Shown one piece after another: positions 9,233 through 19,700 of a DNA stretch of 64,000 bases. A program made the position numbers and the translations under genes. The notes beneath the pieces were generated by a model. That model worked only from the letters and a program-made list of their open reading frames with translations. It had not been told where the DNA came from and searched no databases. The stretch is taken from NCBI GenBank assembly GCA_938084835.1, contig CALKER010000012.1, positions 186,001 through 250,000 on the forward strand, written 5' to 3'. Numbering within the stretch: position 1 is the first letter of the stretch; each line of letters begins with the position of its first letter. This DNA is from an uncultured Thermoguttaceae bacterium. Lineage in GTDB: Bacteria; Planctomycetota; Planctomycetia; Pirellulales; Thermoguttaceae.

Positions 9233-10348
9233 TTACAGAGGATTATTTTTCCAAAAGTCAAGCATGAACTCACGGAGTGCCTCAACCCCTTCTAAAGGCA
9301 TCGCGTTGTAAATCGACGCCCGACAACCCCCGACCGAACGATGTCCCTCAAGATGCATGAAGCCCGCGGCAGCAGCCTCTGCGAGAAATTTTTTCTCAAG
9401 TGCCTCATTAGGCAAGCGGAAGGTAACATTCATTAGCGAACGATGCTCCGGATGTGCATGGCCGCGGTAATAACCCTGCGATTGGTCAATGACCTCGTAC
9501 AAGATGGCAGCCTTTCGCCGGTTATACTCGTCAACCTTGGCCAGATTTCCGAATTCCCGCAACAGCCAATCGGTCACAAGTTTCACCATGTAGACGGCAA
9601 AGCAAGGCGGTGTATTTAGAAGCGATCTAGCCTCGGCATGCTTTAGATAATTCAGCATCGACGGCAAATCGTTGGGGCATCGCTGAAGAAGATCTTCGCG
9701 AATAATTACGATCGTCACCCCAGCAGGACCGGCATTCTTTTGAGCCCCTGCATAAAGCAAAGCATATCGCTCGATAGCAACGGGTCGCGAGAGGAAGTCG
9801 CTTGAGGCATCGCACATCAGCGGGATATCACCTACCTGCGGTTCTGTGCGAAATTGAACACCTTCGATGGTTTCATTGGAAGTGATGTGGACATACGCGG
9901 CGTCGGAATTAACCTGATATTCCCCCGGAGTGGGCACGCGGCGATACCCCTCCGTTTTGCCATCCCACACGACGCGCACCTGGCCCTGTGTCTGCGCCTC
10001 CTTCGAAGCCATAGCCCCCCACGAACCGGTAACAATAAAGTCTGCGGCTTTTCCAGTTCCCCGAAGGAAATTCATGGGGATCATCGCGAACTGAAGCCGG
10101 GCACCGCCCTGGAGAAAAAGCACATGATAATGCTGGGGTAAATGAAGAAGCTTCCGAATGTTTTCCTCCGCCGCAGAGATGATGGCTTCGAAAGCCTTTG
10201 AACGATGACTAATTTCCATTACCGAAGCCCCGACCCCCGGCAAACACAAAAGATCCCGCTGCGCTTCCTCTAGCGCCGCAAGGGGGAGGACGCCGGGCCC
10301 CGGCGAAAAATTCCATACCCGCCCGGTGACCGCTGAATGGCTCTCCAT
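9233..10348 (-). CDS. serC: Phosphoserine aminotransferase
   Basis: Pyridoxal-phosphate enzyme converting 3-phosphohydroxypyruvate and glutamate to phosphoserine in serine synthesis; it can also act in pyridoxal phosphate synthesis. The N-terminal signature WNFSPGPGVLP is present, with VMEISHRSKAFE, the phosphate and substrate part VTGSWGAMASKEA, the PLP Asp in CDASSDFLSRP, and the Schiff-base Lys in YAGAQKNAGPAGVT. About 370 residues is standard. I place the start at the ATG giving MESHSAVTGR, since GAGG sits eight bases before it; a TTG ten codons earlier is less likely. Confidence 0.95.
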   Translation of the reverse strand: MESHSAVTGRVWNFSPGPGVLPLAALEEAQRDLLCLPGVGASVMEISHRSKAFEAIISAAEENIRKLLHLPQHYHVLFLQGGARLQFAMIPMNFLRGTGKAADFIVTGSWGAMASKEAQTQGQVRVVWDGKTEGYRRVPTPGEYQVNSDAAYVHITSNETIEGVQFRTEPQVGDIPLMCDASSDFLSRPVAIERYALLYAGAQKNAGPAGVTIVIIREDLLQRCPNDLPSMLNYLKHAEARSLLNTPPCFAVYMVKLVTDWLLREFGNLAKVDEYNRRKAAILYEVIDQSQGYYRGHAHPEHRSLMNVTFRLPNEALEKKFLAEAAAAGFMHLEGHRSVGGCRASIYNAMPLEGVEALREFMLDFWKNNPL

Positions 10349-11138
10349 CACGAAATCCTCAACCTTCGAAATTTGCAAAGGTAATTTGGAATCCCGGACA
10401 CTTGACAGTTTAAAGCCGTGCTCGCACGACCGTTGTTACCTCGCCGGTAACCGATTCTCTCTGCTCACCCCTAGCCGAATCCTAAGCGAATTGATCGGCT
10501 ACTCGGCCCACGCAACTTTGTCAGCACCTCATTGCTTAGTTTATTTCGACATTAAAGAAAGCTTCAGACACAGGCAAACTACGGTTAGCGCGATCGGCTA
10601 GGCCCCACCATCGATAGTGGCAGACGCGATATTTTTCCTCAAACCCATCACAAGGGCAACAAAATACCAGCCTTGTGGCAAAAATCGGCCACGGCAACCG
10701 GGTTAATGGCGATCCAAATTATATATAGATTGATCAGGCCTTTAGATGTCGCAATGGCTAACTTAATATCAAGGCAATAACCGAGCTGCTCCCCGCCACG
10801 CACCTAGATTGGCTCAGGAGACTTCATGGGGTTCTCCCTGTTCCCTGGGAAGCTGGCTCTGACCCAGAACGCTTAAGCCGACCTCCTTCCTAAAGCCACT
10901 TGTCTCCAGGCACCGGAAAAATTTAACCACTTCGACCCTAGGGTGCCCCTATCCCCGAACGTTGCTAAAGTAAAAACTCCCTAAAGGGCAACCATTGTAT
11001 CTTAAGTCTAAGATTTACTAAACGCGGGGACCGGCGGGGTAACCGGCCCAAGCCCGTGGAGCGGCGGAATTATTCATGCACCGGCAGAACTATTCGTCAG
11101 CTGGTGGAAGACCAATCGCGGGTGGAGGAGACGGGACA
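10349..11138. other. Intergenic region, 0.8 kb, between divergent genes
   Basis: Region between serC (-) and the hydrogenase maturation protease (+). It should hold both promoters, but I could not pick a convincing pair of hexamers. A degenerate 20-bp tandem pair lies at 11062-11101. No gene seen. Confidence 0.4.
11062..11101. repeat. Degenerate 20-bp tandem pair
   Basis: Units 11062-11081 and 11082-11101 share CGGC, GAA and TATTC at the same places. They lie just upstream of the maturation protease ribosome site. A similar-looking pair at 12135-12166 is on the far side of that gene and, reverse-complemented, also begins GGAATTA, so the two may be ends of one decayed element. The similarity is modest. 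Confidence 0.4.
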
Positions 11139-11726
11139 GTGCGTGTTCTCGTGCTAGGTCTTGGAAACCCAATCCTAAGCGATGACCGGGTGGGGCTTCT
11201 TGTGGCGCGTCAGGTGGCAAGCCGGTTGCGAAACCTGCAGCCTTGGCAGGAAACTTCCACCGATGCGGCGCGGGCCGACCAAAGCCTCCCTCTGACGGTC
11301 CAAGCCACGAGCGATTTCGGAATCATCACCGTTACCGTTGACGAGGAATGCACCGGGGGATTGCGTTTGATGGAGCGAATGGTAGGGTTCGACTACGTGA
11401 TCTTGATCGACGCCATTTTTCCCAGTTCCAATCCTGGGACGGTGCATCGCCTAAGCATTTTTGATCTGCCCACCCAACGCACCGCGGGTACCCATGACAT
11501 GCATGTAACCACAGCACTTCATTTAGGCCGATTAGCCGGCTACCAACTGCCCGACGACCAGCACATTTTGGTAGTGGGAGTTGAAGTGTCTGACGTTTTC
11601 ACCTTCGGCGAGTTTTGTGGCGCTCCCGTCACGGCCGCTTGCGAGCTAGCCATCGACATGGTCCTCGCCTGCCTAGAAGACCTTCGGACTTTCGGCCGAT
11701 TTACCTCATCACTTACCGACAGCTGA
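11139..11726 (+). CDS. [NiFe] hydrogenase maturation endopeptidase (HupD/HybD family)
   Basis: Nickel-dependent protease that removes the C-terminal tail of the hydrogenase large subunit after metal insertion. I choose the GTG giving MRVLVLGLGNPILSDDRVG, because GGAGGAG lies eight bases upstream and the family starts at this point; an ATG at 11076 would add 21 unrelated residues. Nickel-binding positions are Asp16 in LSDD, Asp91 in ILIDAIF and His119 in GTHDMH. Residues about 33-58 form an insert relative to typical members. No hydrogenase structural gene is in the window, so the partner must be elsewhere or lost. Confidence 0.85.
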   Translation: MRVLVLGLGNPILSDDRVGLLVARQVASRLRNLQPWQETSTDAARADQSLPLTVQATSDFGIITVTVDEECTGGLRLMERMVGFDYVILIDAIFPSSNPGTVHRLSIFDLPTQRTAGTHDMHVTTALHLGRLAGYQLPDDQHILVVGVEVSDVFTFGEFCGAPVTAACELAIDMVLACLEDLRTFGRFTSSLTDS

Positions 11727-12540
11727 ACTAGGAAAGCTTGTTCCTGTCTTCTGGTGCCTTCGGATTCCTCAGGCAAAAATTCCCCCATCAAGTCTTCCGG
11801 AGCCAGAAGTGCCCAGCGAAAACTGGGCGCGGTAAAGTGCCCACGCTCCCCCGTTTATCGCTACAACATCCTTCCGTTAGCATCCGAAGCGTTTGTGTCC
11901 GCCAAATTGTTTATGTTTTTAGCCCGAACCGACAGAGATGGGTACTAAGTACCATGATGTGCTGCGGGCGTGCCGAAATCCTTTGCAAAAAAATTACTCC
12001 CTCGGTCACCGTGGCAATCACAGGTGAACAAATTAGGGTGGGCCAAAAGAACGAATGGTTGAAGGGCAAAACCTTTCAACCCGGATAACAGGACTAAGAG
12101 GGCAAATACGCAACGACTTCTGGCCGCGGACAACACAGTTCGTGCGTACACTACAGTTCGTGCGTAATTCCTCGGAGTGCGGCCCGCAAGTCCGAATAAA
12201 CCGCCAGATTATAAGTGATGTTTCTTATAGCGATAAGATTTGATTATTCCAGACTGCCCCATCACATCAAGTGGTATAACCTGGGATTGCCTGCACCAGC
12301 CGGGGACCAGCACTTTTAAATCTTGACGGTCTTACCAATCCCCTCTTTTACGCCCTGAATTTGCCGGTCCTATTGGACGGGGAAATTTCCCCTAAAGTTC
12401 GCAGGACGCGGAAAGGCCAAGCCTAAAATGGCCGGGGCCGGGTTCCATTTGTCAAAACCAGGCGGGCCTTGCTAAAAAGATCTCGAGGAGCGTCGGTTTG
12501 GGTAACTGACTATGACCCGGGCGACTGGGACACGGGTTAG
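11727..12540. other. Intergenic region, 0.8 kb
   Basis: Gap between the maturation protease (+) and the large propeller protein (-), so two 3' ends face each other. It contains the 14-mer repeat at 12135-12166. I see no gene and no clear terminator. Confidence 0.4.
12135..12166. repeat. Perfect 14-mer in tandem, 18-bp period
   Basis: ACAGTTCGTGCGTA occurs at 12135-12148 and again at 12153-12166. The pair is isolated in a gene-free region and could be a protein-binding site or a footprint of an insertion-sequence end. Confidence 0.65.
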
Positions 12541-15500
12541 CTAAGGTCCGAGCCGGAGTTGAGCCGTAGCCAAGCACCGCTGGTCGGCCGTTACGCGGAG
12601 CCAGTGGGCCGACAAGCCAGCCGGGAGTTCGTGCACCACATCCGCTCCGGGGGGAACCAAAATACTTGCCACCGGGACCCAAAAACGACGGGTCACCGTG
12701 GGATCCACCTCTACCGTAAAGCGAACGGCAGCGTTCAACGTGTGTGAAAGGCGGATCTCTTTGCGACGAAAGCCGTAAATAACAAACGGATCCGAGGGCT
12801 CGCCAGGCCGCACTGCCGACCGCAGCCAGGGCCCTCCTGATCCGTGGGGTTCGGGCAGCTGCCAAAGATCATCGGTCTTGCCGTACCAAATCCGGATGGG
12901 ATCGTACACCCACAGGTTTTCACTGGTCGCGGCGTCTCGCCACGCGCCAGTAAGCACTAAGAGTCCGCGGAAGGAGGCGAAATCACTCAAAAGACGTCCG
13001 TGCGCACAAATGGGCACAATGCTCCGCGCGTAGGGCAAGCCGGAGACTTCGTAGAAAAACCCATGGCAGTCCAAAAGCACCCTCTCTGTTTCCACCTCCC
13101 GAATCCGCGGCCGGTAAAACCGGAATTCGCGCTCGTACGCTGTGGATTGCTTGGGAAAACGAAGTAGTTCCCAACTACCATCAACACCGCGCACCATCCA
13201 TAGCGCCGATGCTCGATCCCACCCAATGGCTACCACTTCTTCACTCATCGATCCCAAATTGCACACTTCGAAAAACGGGCGGGTGTCCAAAACCCGCCAA
13301 GTACTCCCTTCCCCTTCCACAAGGATGCCACTTTGGCCGTCCGTGCTTACGCCAGCCGCAATAAGACGCGTCCCGATCTGGTGACCAGCGCGAAACAATA
13401 TTTGGCCCGGTTCCAAGCCCAAAGCTACACATATGTCCAGTTGGTCAACAACTTTAGCCGAGGCAATATCGACCTCGTAAAGTACGCCAAGTTCATCCAT
13501 CAAAAAACACCTTTGCGGTCCCGACGGATGCCGCACAGTAGCCACCAGGACCGTTTGCGGTAAGTTTTGAATACGCCGCACCTCACCGCGATCGTTCACG
13601 AGGTAAGGACCGATCGATAGGACGGTGCCGATCATTTGCCGATTCCATGCAACTTGCGGGGGTTCATCGTCCTTAAGCGTCTCCGCATTGCGGGCGATCT
13701 TTGCCGGAGTTAGATCCATGTCGGGATTTACTCGGAAAAGACCAAGGGGGTACCTGCCACCGGCGTCTTCTTCAAATGCGTGGAGCCATAGACTTTCGGC
13801 CAAAGGCAAAGCGGCGGCGGCAACAAAGCCGGCAGGACGCTCTGCCTCGGCAACACCCGCAAAACGGTCGGACTTTCGCCGTGCCGGTTCGTATCCAGGC
13901 GTGGCACAGAGGGCAAGCACTACCGGCGCCGGTCGCGAGGCCCTCAGGCGCACCCATCGGACCGGTTCTTCATCCGGCAGAGACCACCACACACTCTGCC
14001 CCGGTGCCACCACAACCTGGTACATCGGAGCGAATTGACCGCTACCATCACGATCGGCTTCCACAACAATATGGATTTTCTCGGTAGGAGAGAGGACTGC
14101 TGCCGGTTGCTCGATTACAACTTCTACATCCTTCGACACATTCACAATTTTAAGCGGTGGGCCATCTCCCTTAAGCGGAGCAACGAAGCACAGGTGAGGC
14201 ACACCATAGTGGCCGCGCTCATTTTTCCCGGTATGCTCCGGGATCACGATAGTTCCTGACGAAAATTCCGCCACATAAACCGTATCCGTGTACACATCAC
14301 CGTGTCGCCACCGCAGGTGCCAACCCGAGGGCTTCCAAGGCGGGGGAATTTCCGGCATCCCTCGGTCGTGAACGGCAAGATAAACCCTCACCGGTTGGTT
14401 GACGGAAAAGCTGTAACCAACTCCCGGGCGATTCATATCGCCACGGGGAACCGTAACTCGTGAAAGTCCCCAAAGTTCCGGAGGACACACCTCGACTGGG
14501 AATTGGCCGCCGCAACGAGAGAAGCGTTCCGCTTCCTCCCAAAGGAGAAAGAGACTGCGGTTGCGATAGCCGGCCACCAGCAGGGGATCCGATACAGGGG
14601 GAATTTCCTGGTGAGCATCAACCTTGGCCGGTTGGACCATGGGGGTTGCCCCCCACCCGTGGACTTCTCCCCAAGTAGCAAGCTCGTCGATGCTACCAAA
14701 CCACAAATTCGATTGAGGTTGTCCCCCTGTACGGTGGCGAGGATGGCCTTTGTCCAGTGGGCCGAAATGCATCGCCGAGTTTTGATTTCCCGACAAAACT
14801 AATTGGCCCTCCCACATACAAAAATCGGGTACGATCCGCAGGTGAGCCACCCAAGGATCGATCCGCGCCCGGCCCGGGCCAAAATCCTCTTTCAGTTTAA
14901 AAAACATCCCGTGCATGTCCATAAGACACAATCCGGGAAGAAGCCTATTAATCCGCGGCCACTCGGTGCACCAGGCATGATCGTGAGTTTGACTTGCCTT
15001 GGGAAGTCGATAGTGGGACCACGTTCCGTTGGCAAGTACCGAGAGGATGACCGAAGAACGGTCCCACCCCGAGGCCCATAGGGGCCCGGGATCCTCGGGA
15101 ATAGCCCAAAGACCTGCGGCTGTCGTGACGTCACAGTAAGCCGTCTTCTGAACCACGCGCCATGAGGTGCCATCCCATTCAGCCAGCCGGCCTCCTCCGT
15201 GACCGGCATCAGCATCGCTCCTATCATAGGTGTTGTTTGCCACAACCAACCGCCCTTGTGAGGTATACGCACCTTTAAAATGAGGCCGGCCCTCGATGCC
15301 AAGAATCTCCCGACCCAAATCAATCACCGGCGTCACTTGGAGCGTGTTTACATCTACCTCATAGAGTTTGCCCTCCATAGCCTGAGCGTAAACTTTTTCC
15401 GCCGGCTCGAAAAGATGCCTGGCAAAAGCAGTGATCCGCTCATTTTTCAGCCCGTCGATGACACGAACTTGCCCCACCCGGTCGATCACATACGGTCCGA

Positions 15501-15996
15501 GAAATAACTGCTGCGACTCTCGGTGGACGATTCGGCCAGCATGGGTGCCAACGATACTTTCGGGCCGTCGGCGAATTGCAAGATCTCTGTCAATTTCGTA
15601 AAGCCCCACCCCCTCTCCCACAATGTGGGCTACGTAACTGACATACCACAGTTTGCCCATCCACGGAACCACGGCCCCGATGCCGCATTCTGTGTACGAC
15701 CTGCTTGTGGCCGCAAGATGGGGGTAGACTCCGCTAATACGCCTCTGATGGGGCGCGTTTCGATCTCGGGTGCTGTCGTCTGTTTCCCGCAACAATGGGT
15801 CGGCGACGAGCAAAACCCATGTCCCGGAAACGCGGGCCCTACCATCTGCGCAAGAGGTCTCCGCCCCAAAATTGCCAGTGGCCTCGGTCCCTACTTGTTC
15901 GGTACCTCCCTCGCAACTTTGCAGAGAAAAAGCCATAAAGCATCGGGCCAAGATCACACCGATTGTCCACGAGAATAAAGTTCGATTGTTCAGCAC
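12541..15996 (-). CDS. Large secreted protein, internally duplicated, propeller-like
   Basis: The start is the GTG giving MLNNRTLFSW, seven bases after GAGGGG on the minus strand. A signal sequence follows, ending near SLQSCEGG; the Cys could be a lipoprotein site although Gln at -2 is unusual. The remaining 1,120 residues contain two copies of one module. Copy 1 (about 160-540) has GPYVIDRVGQVRVIDGL, GKLYEVDVNTLQV, ASGWDRSSV and MDMHGMFFKL. Copy 2 (about 788-1090) has GPYLVNDRGEVRRIQNL, GVLYEVDIASAKV, AIGWDRASAL and LDCHGFFYEV. A beta-sandwich-like segment of about 65 residues also occurs twice (about 640-702 and 1090-1151), sharing VEVD/VEAD, VPPG/VAPG and WxRxxA. Short strand-turn-strand units suggest a beta-propeller. 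Family unknown to me. It faces away from the glycosidase gene. Confidence 0.8.
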   Translation of the reverse strand: MLNNRTLFSWTIGVILARCFMAFSLQSCEGGTEQVGTEATGNFGAETSCADGRARVSGTWVLLVADPLLRETDDSTRDRNAPHQRRISGVYPHLAATSRSYTECGIGAVVPWMGKLWYVSYVAHIVGEGVGLYEIDRDLAIRRRPESIVGTHAGRIVHRESQQLFLGPYVIDRVGQVRVIDGLKNERITAFARHLFEPAEKVYAQAMEGKLYEVDVNTLQVTPVIDLGREILGIEGRPHFKGAYTSQGRLVVANNTYDRSDADAGHGGGRLAEWDGTSWRVVQKTAYCDVTTAAGLWAIPEDPGPLWASGWDRSSVILSVLANGTWSHYRLPKASQTHDHAWCTEWPRINRLLPGLCLMDMHGMFFKLKEDFGPGRARIDPWVAHLRIVPDFCMWEGQLVLSGNQNSAMHFGPLDKGHPRHRTGGQPQSNLWFGSIDELATWGEVHGWGATPMVQPAKVDAHQEIPPVSDPLLVAGYRNRSLFLLWEEAERFSRCGGQFPVEVCPPELWGLSRVTVPRGDMNRPGVGYSFSVNQPVRVYLAVHDRGMPEIPPPWKPSGWHLRWRHGDVYTDTVYVAEFSSGTIVIPEHTGKNERGHYGVPHLCFVAPLKGDGPPLKIVNVSKDVEVVIEQPAAVLSPTEKIHIVVEADRDGSGQFAPMYQVVVAPGQSVWWSLPDEEPVRWVRLRASRPAPVVLALCATPGYEPARRKSDRFAGVAEAERPAGFVAAAALPLAESLWLHAFEEDAGGRYPLGLFRVNPDMDLTPAKIARNAETLKDDEPPQVAWNRQMIGTVLSIGPYLVNDRGEVRRIQNLPQTVLVATVRHPSGPQRCFLMDELGVLYEVDIASAKVVDQLDICVALGLEPGQILFRAGHQIGTRLIAAGVSTDGQSGILVEGEGSTWRVLDTRPFFEVCNLGSMSEEVVAIGWDRASALWMVRGVDGSWELLRFPKQSTAYEREFRFYRPRIREVETERVLLDCHGFFYEVSGLPYARSIVPICAHGRLLSDFASFRGLLVLTGAWRDAATSENLWVYDPIRIWYGKTDDLWQLPEPHGSGGPWLRSAVRPGEPSDPFVIYGFRRKEIRLSHTLNAAVRFTVEVDPTVTRRFWVPVASILVPPGADVVHELPAGLSAHWLRVTADQRCLATAQLRLGP

Positions 15997-16705
15997 GACT
16001 TGACCCCTCACGAATGCTTGCTTGGAAAGAAATGGACCTTTGCGACCTCAATCGGTGGCTTTAAGATTCTGATATTCCCTGGGCATTCTTCAGCGGGCGT
16101 ACCGGCTCGTTACCAAAATTCCCTTCAGCGTGCGACTTCCGTGCACGTCGTGGCCCAAACCCGGCGTATTAGGAGAAACCCCGTTGACGAACTTCGCTTC
16201 GCTGGGCCTATGGGCCGCCGACTCTGGCAGATTGTAATGCGATAGATTTCCCAGAGCAAATGGTAAGCGCTGGTCTTACTCAGAAGAACGCATTCAGCCA
16301 CCTGCTCACTTGGAATGAGCAGACACTTGGAGCTCACTTAAAAGGCCCGGTATAATTAGCGTAAATTCCACCAATCTTTGCGATCGGTTGGGTTTTCGCA
16401 CCGAAGCGCTCCATCGGGTTTTCCCTCATTCGCCAAAGCCACGGAGAAGTGGTTTTCCTTTGCGGCTGGCATGGGGGGAGGTAGCGCGGGGGCTGTTTGG
16501 GCATCACCTGGACAATTAACGCGGCCCGTCTTGACTAGGTCTTTGGGAAAGAGTCTTCCTTACACGTTGACTAAAGCGAATGATCCATCACCAACTCCGA
16601 GCTCAGTGCCACCCGCCAACGGGAGCCTTGCCTCAGCTCAAGCTGAACCTTCAGTCACGCAAATGGCACAAATCTTTAGCGGTTTGAGTGAGAAGGAGAT
16701 CTACA
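15997..16705. other. Intergenic region, 0.7 kb, between divergent large genes
   Basis: Divergent promoter region for the propeller protein (-) and the GH99-like fusion (+). A perfect seven-bp inverted repeat, CTGCTCA at 16302-16308 and TGAGCAG at 16316-16322, lies near its middle and could be an operator. Frames in the right half have no ribosome site. Confidence 0.4.
16302..16322. promoter_or_regulatory. Inverted repeat, possible operator
   Basis: CTGCTCA, seven-base loop, TGAGCAG. There is no T-run after it and it lies between divergent genes, so a regulator site is more likely than a terminator. Confidence 0.35.
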
Positions 16706-19700
16706 ATGAAGTCGCCAGGCCACCGGCAGATATCCCGGCTCCGTAAGGCTTACTGGTTAGGTACCATCCTTCTTGCTGGGTGGTGGGTTTTGTTTATAAG
16801 CTGGGACAGGAGCTCTCTGCGAGCTGAGGAAAAAGTACTTCGAGCTTGGACCTTTGATCGTGCGGGAGATCTTGAGGGTTGGCGTCCCGGCGGGGATGTC
16901 GGTAACACGCGGGTGGAGGAAGGGCTATTGCGGACGACCGTGGTTGGCCCTGATCCTATCTTAGTTCACGATGTTTTCGTTGAGCCTCTTCCGGCATCGC
17001 CGTTTCAGGTGGTTGAATTGCGTCTCTTCGCTCCCCGCCAGGGACTGGCAGAACTTTTCTGGACCAATACCACGGCGACGCGATACGGCGGATTTTCTCC
17101 GGAAAAGCGAACACCTTTCGTGCTGAAGGCCGGTTGGCACACCTACCGAATTTGGCCTTTTTGGCAGGCGGAGGGGAGAATCATTCGTCTTCGCGTGGAC
17201 TTGCCCCCCTTCGAGCCGGGGGATGCCCCCTTGGAGTATCTGATCGACTACATCCGGATTGTGGAGACCGGGGCTAGAGGCACACCTGGGCCAGCATCTT
17301 GGGATTTTTCCCAGGGGCTCGGGGACTGGCAACTTGAGGGAGAGGGAATGCTTACCTGGGCGGAGGGGGCGTTGTCGGCAGTCCTTCATCCGGGTGCTCG
17401 GTTGTTGGCGCCGGCGGTCGATCTCGAGGCAGAAAAATCCTTTTTCATCAGCTTTGAAATGGCCGTGGATCAGCCCGGGGTAGGGCAAATTCTCTATGCC
17501 ACGCAAAAAAGCAACGGACTCCACGCATACAACTTCCCCTTGGCTCCCGGGCCCAAACCTCGCGTTTACAACGTGCCGGTCGGAGGGCAATCCACATGGC
17601 AATCTCCTATTGTTTATTTGGCCCTGGAAGTACGTTCTGACACACCCGTGCGGGTTCAACTCCTGTGGATGAAGGCTGCGGTCGATCCGCAGGGTCGGGC
17701 GGATTTGCAAGTGGACTACTTCCAGGTTCGCGACGCGTTGCCGCGGGTAGGACACGTTCACGAGGTCATCGTGCAGATCAGCAACCGTGGCGGCGACGTT
17801 GCTGACCATGTCCGGGCCCACCTGGAACTTCCTGAAGGGTTGTATTTTGCAGCCGGGGGGCCTCTGATTAAAAACCTGCCGCCTGTTGATTACTTTTCGC
17901 CCGCAAGGTTTAGTTGGAGGATATTCAGCCGGCGACCTGGCCCGGCAACGCTCCGGCTTTCGATCACCGGACCGGATCAACTCGTGGCAGAGTGCACCGA
18001 GAATTTCACCATGGCTCCCCAGCTTTCCCCGGCAGATTATGTGCCGGAACCGAAGCCCGTTCGCGGGGATTACGAAGTGGGTGTTTACTACTTCCCAGGT
18101 TGGGGGGACCCGGTGAGGTGGCAACCCCTGGAAGCATTCCCCGAACGCCGACCTGTGTTAGGTTATTACCGAGAAGGTTTGCCTGAGGTGGCCGATTGGC
18201 ACATTAAGTGGGCTGTGGAGCACGGCATTACATTCTTCTGTTATGACTGGTACTGGACGCAAGGACACCGCCGGCTCGAACATGCTCTGCATGACGGGTA
18301 TTTCAACGCAAAGTACCGAGACCTGATGAAATTTTGTTTACTATGGGCCAACCACTTCGGCCCAGGTGAACACTCGGAGGAGGATAGTGAGGCGGTATGC
18401 CGGTATTGGATTGAAAATTATTTCCGACTGCCGCAGTATTTCAAAATCGACGGCCGGCCACTGGTCGTGATCTTCTCCGTTTATTCCATGGAGCGCGATC
18501 TGGGCGTGGAAGGCACACGCAAGGTCATCGCGAGATGGCATGAGCTGACGCAACAGGCCGGTGTGGGAAAAATCTTTGTCGCGGGCTGTGGGGCTCCGGC
18601 TCAGCTGCCCCGAATCAAGGAAATGGGATTTGATGCCATCACCGGTTACAACTGGCCGAACTGCGGCCTCGGGGAAAGGCGTTGGGCCCGGTTTGAGGAA
18701 GTGGCAGCCAACTACGACAGTTTGTGGTGGCGGCCGCTGGCACGCGCTGGGCTGCTGCCGGTCATTACCCCAGTCAGTGCCGGCTGGGACGCACGCCCCT
18801 GGCATGGGAATCGGGCTTTGGTATTAAGCGATTGCACCCCCGAGGCCTTCGAAAAACACTTACGGGCTGCCAAACGTTTTGTTGATGAGACCAATCAGCC
18901 AAAAGTACTACTGATCGAGGCCTGGAACGAGTGGGGGGAGGGATCCTACTGCGAGCCTCATAAACAGCACGGGTTTGGGCATGTGGAAGCGATCCGCCGG
19001 GTCTTTTGCCCACAGTCGCCCCCACCGATTGTCTTCGGACCTCGTGACGTGGGTCTGCCTCTACCGGAATTTGAGCTTGCGGTAGAGGAAGAACCTCGCA
19101 CGGTGTGGGACTTCACCACGGGGACAGATCCCGGAGGCTGGTCCAACCTCATGCAGCTGGAAGACTTGGCCATTTTGCGTCCGAGCGAATTATCGGATTG
19201 GGGCCTCGAAACTGGCGGACTTTTTGCCGTGGCAGGTACCAATGACCCAGCCTTGGTGTTGTCCACGAAAGTTCGCGCCAAGGAATTCGAGGCTCTTGAA
19301 ATCAGCATCGCTCTGCGAGGGGCGCGGGAGAAAGATGTGCTTCAAGTATTTTGGGCCTCACCTTTGACCGTCTACCGCGAGGAGGCCAGCGTCCGAATCC
19401 CCGTGGTGTGTGACGGTAAACTCCGCACGTATCGTCTGCCCCTGGCCCAACACCCGTTGTGGCGCGGGATGATCACCCAGCTGCGAGTGGACCCTTGCGC
19501 CACGGCGGGAACGAAAATTGTTATTGGCACTATTCGTTTGATTCCCGCCTCATTATCGGACCAGCGCAAAGCCGCTCAACTGCGCACAGACACTCCAGAA
19601 GACATGCGGGCTTTGGATCAACAACACCAAGAGCGCCGAGCCGACGCACTTGCCCGAATTCAACTTGTCATGGGATCCCTGCCCGGTCCAGAGAAACGTG

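Noticed and set aside
16961..18124. 387-codon open frame on the minus strand
   Set aside because: It lies wholly opposite the GH99-like gene. Its translation is Arg/Pro/His-rich without a fold or ribosome site, so it is a by-product of codon use on the other strand.
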